DNA of 5,864 nt from Actinomycetes bacterium (lineage in GTDB: Bacteria > Actinomycetota > Acidimicrobiia > Spongiisociales > UBA5794), in NCBI GenBank assembly GCA_024275815.1, contig JAJRYI010000217.1:1-5864 (forward strand), given 5' to 3'. The first letter of the stretch is position 1; each line of letters begins with the position of its first letter. A program made the translations under genes and the position numbers. Shown here piece after piece: positions 5,623 to 5,864 of this stretch. The notes beneath the pieces were generated by a model. That model was not told the DNA's origin, did no database searches, and worked only from the letters and a program-made list of their open reading frames with translations.

Positions 5623-5649
5623 CCGTCTCGTCCGTCCCTCCCGTCCTCG
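5623..5649. repeat. Three imperfect 9-bp tandem units starting CCGTC
   Basis: CCGTCTCGT, CCGTCCCTC and CCGTCCTCG follow one another without gaps. They share the first five bases and a C/T-rich remainder. Confidence 0.45.
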
Positions 5650-5673
5650 GAGCTCGTCGCTGACGCTCGACAC

Positions 5674-5686
5674 CCGTCCCCCCTTT
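5674..5686 (+). repeat. Direct repeat CCGTCCCCCCTTT, copy 1
   Basis: This 13-mer recurs exactly at 5731-5743, 57 bp further on. Its GTCCCCCC part is the reverse complement of GGGGGGAC at 5748-5755 and 5774-5781, so several pairings are possible. Confidence 0.6.
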
Positions 5687-5730
5687 AGCCTGGATCCGCT
5701 GTGTGGCGCCGTGATGCCGGGCTGTTTCTT

Positions 5731-5755
5731 CCGTCCCCCCTTTCAGGGGGGGGAC
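5731..5755. repeat. Direct repeat copy 2 within a G/C hairpin
   Basis: CCGTCCCCCCTTT (5731-5743) is the second copy of the 13-mer. GTCCCCCC (5733-5740) pairs perfectly with GGGGGGAC (5748-5755) across a 7-nt loop, an 8-bp stem of almost pure G-C pairs. It has no following T-run on either strand, so a classical terminator is unlikely, though a U-less terminator for the GIY-YIG gene remains possible. Confidence 0.6.
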
Positions 5756-5773
5756 AAGCGAGTCTTCGAGCGA

Positions 5774-5861
5774 GGGGGGACTGCGAGCCTGCGAGCGCGG
5801 TACGGCAAAGACTCAGGAACGGGTTGATTCCACTTCGTGCTCGCAGGCTCGCCCTCCCCCC
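5774..5861. repeat. Inverted repeat with 23-bp arms and 42-nt loop
   Basis: The arm at 5774-5796 (GGGGGGACT then GCGAGCCTGCGAGC) matches the reverse complement of 5839-5861 at 21 of 23 positions, with a perfect 14-bp core at 5783-5796 and 5839-5852. The loop is 5797-5838. It could form a long cruciform or hairpin, or be part of a dispersed repeat family. The far arm runs into a nine-C tract at the window edge. Confidence 0.65.
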
Positions 5862-5864
5862 CCC

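Larger units (their letters stand above)
5607..5864. other. Gene-free tail with clustered short repeats
   Basis: I see no gene in these 258 bp. The stretch has three imperfect 9-bp units, a 13-mer present twice, an 8-bp-stem hairpin, a roughly 23-bp inverted repeat and terminal homopolymer runs. This density of G/C-tract inverted repeats suggests an intergenic repeat element. The window may end here because such a repeat stops assembly; that last point is an inference. Confidence 0.6.

Noticed and set aside
5380..5673. A 97-codon minus-strand frame in the tail
   Set aside because: It overlaps the supported GIY-YIG module on the other strand, is Arg/Pro/Ser-rich, and has no motif.
5733..5755. 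Classical rho-independent terminator
   Set aside because: The stem is strong but neither strand has a T-run after it, so it is recorded as a hairpin repeat instead.

Overview
The window is 5,864 bp of high-GC DNA. G/C-ending codons dominate, lipoproteins carry a lipobox and a long threonine linker, and some genes look leaderless. This suggests a high-GC actinobacterium, possibly Acidimicrobiia-like; the lineage is an inference from style, not from a marker gene. No rRNA, tRNA, CRISPR array, transposase or integrase was seen.

Layout. Positions 1-4936 are read from the minus strand in two clusters. The upstream cluster (4936 down to 3470) encodes an unrecognised 86-aa protein, a 51-aa lipoprotein/membrane peptide and an M28-type zinc aminopeptidase. 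The first two genes overlap by four bases (GTGA). The stop codon of the second abuts the ribosome binding site of the third. After a 165-bp gap the second cluster (3304 down to 1) encodes a secreted Asp-box beta-propeller lipoprotein, a NERD-nuclease/superfamily-1 helicase fusion, and a dual-specificity-type protein phosphatase that runs off the window edge. Helicase and phosphatase share one base in a TGATG junction.

On the plus strand from 4954 lies a divergent gene with two tandem GIY-YIG-like modules, followed by a 258-bp gene-free tail (5607-5864) made of short direct and inverted G/C-tract repeats.

Two genes carry clear lesions. The lipoprotein is cut by a single in-frame TGA at 2807-2809, yet the same frame stays open for 254 more codons of matching protein. 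The GIY-YIG gene has a 5-bp tandem duplication near 5512-5523 that throws out its last 27 codons; removing five bases restores a C-terminal helix that matches the first module. Both look like recent pseudogenisation, recoverable variation or sequence error; the sequence alone cannot decide.

The most likely functional partnership is the translationally coupled NERD-helicase and phosphatase pair, a nucleic-acid-processing enzyme with a possible signalling partner. A defence role is conceivable but unproven.
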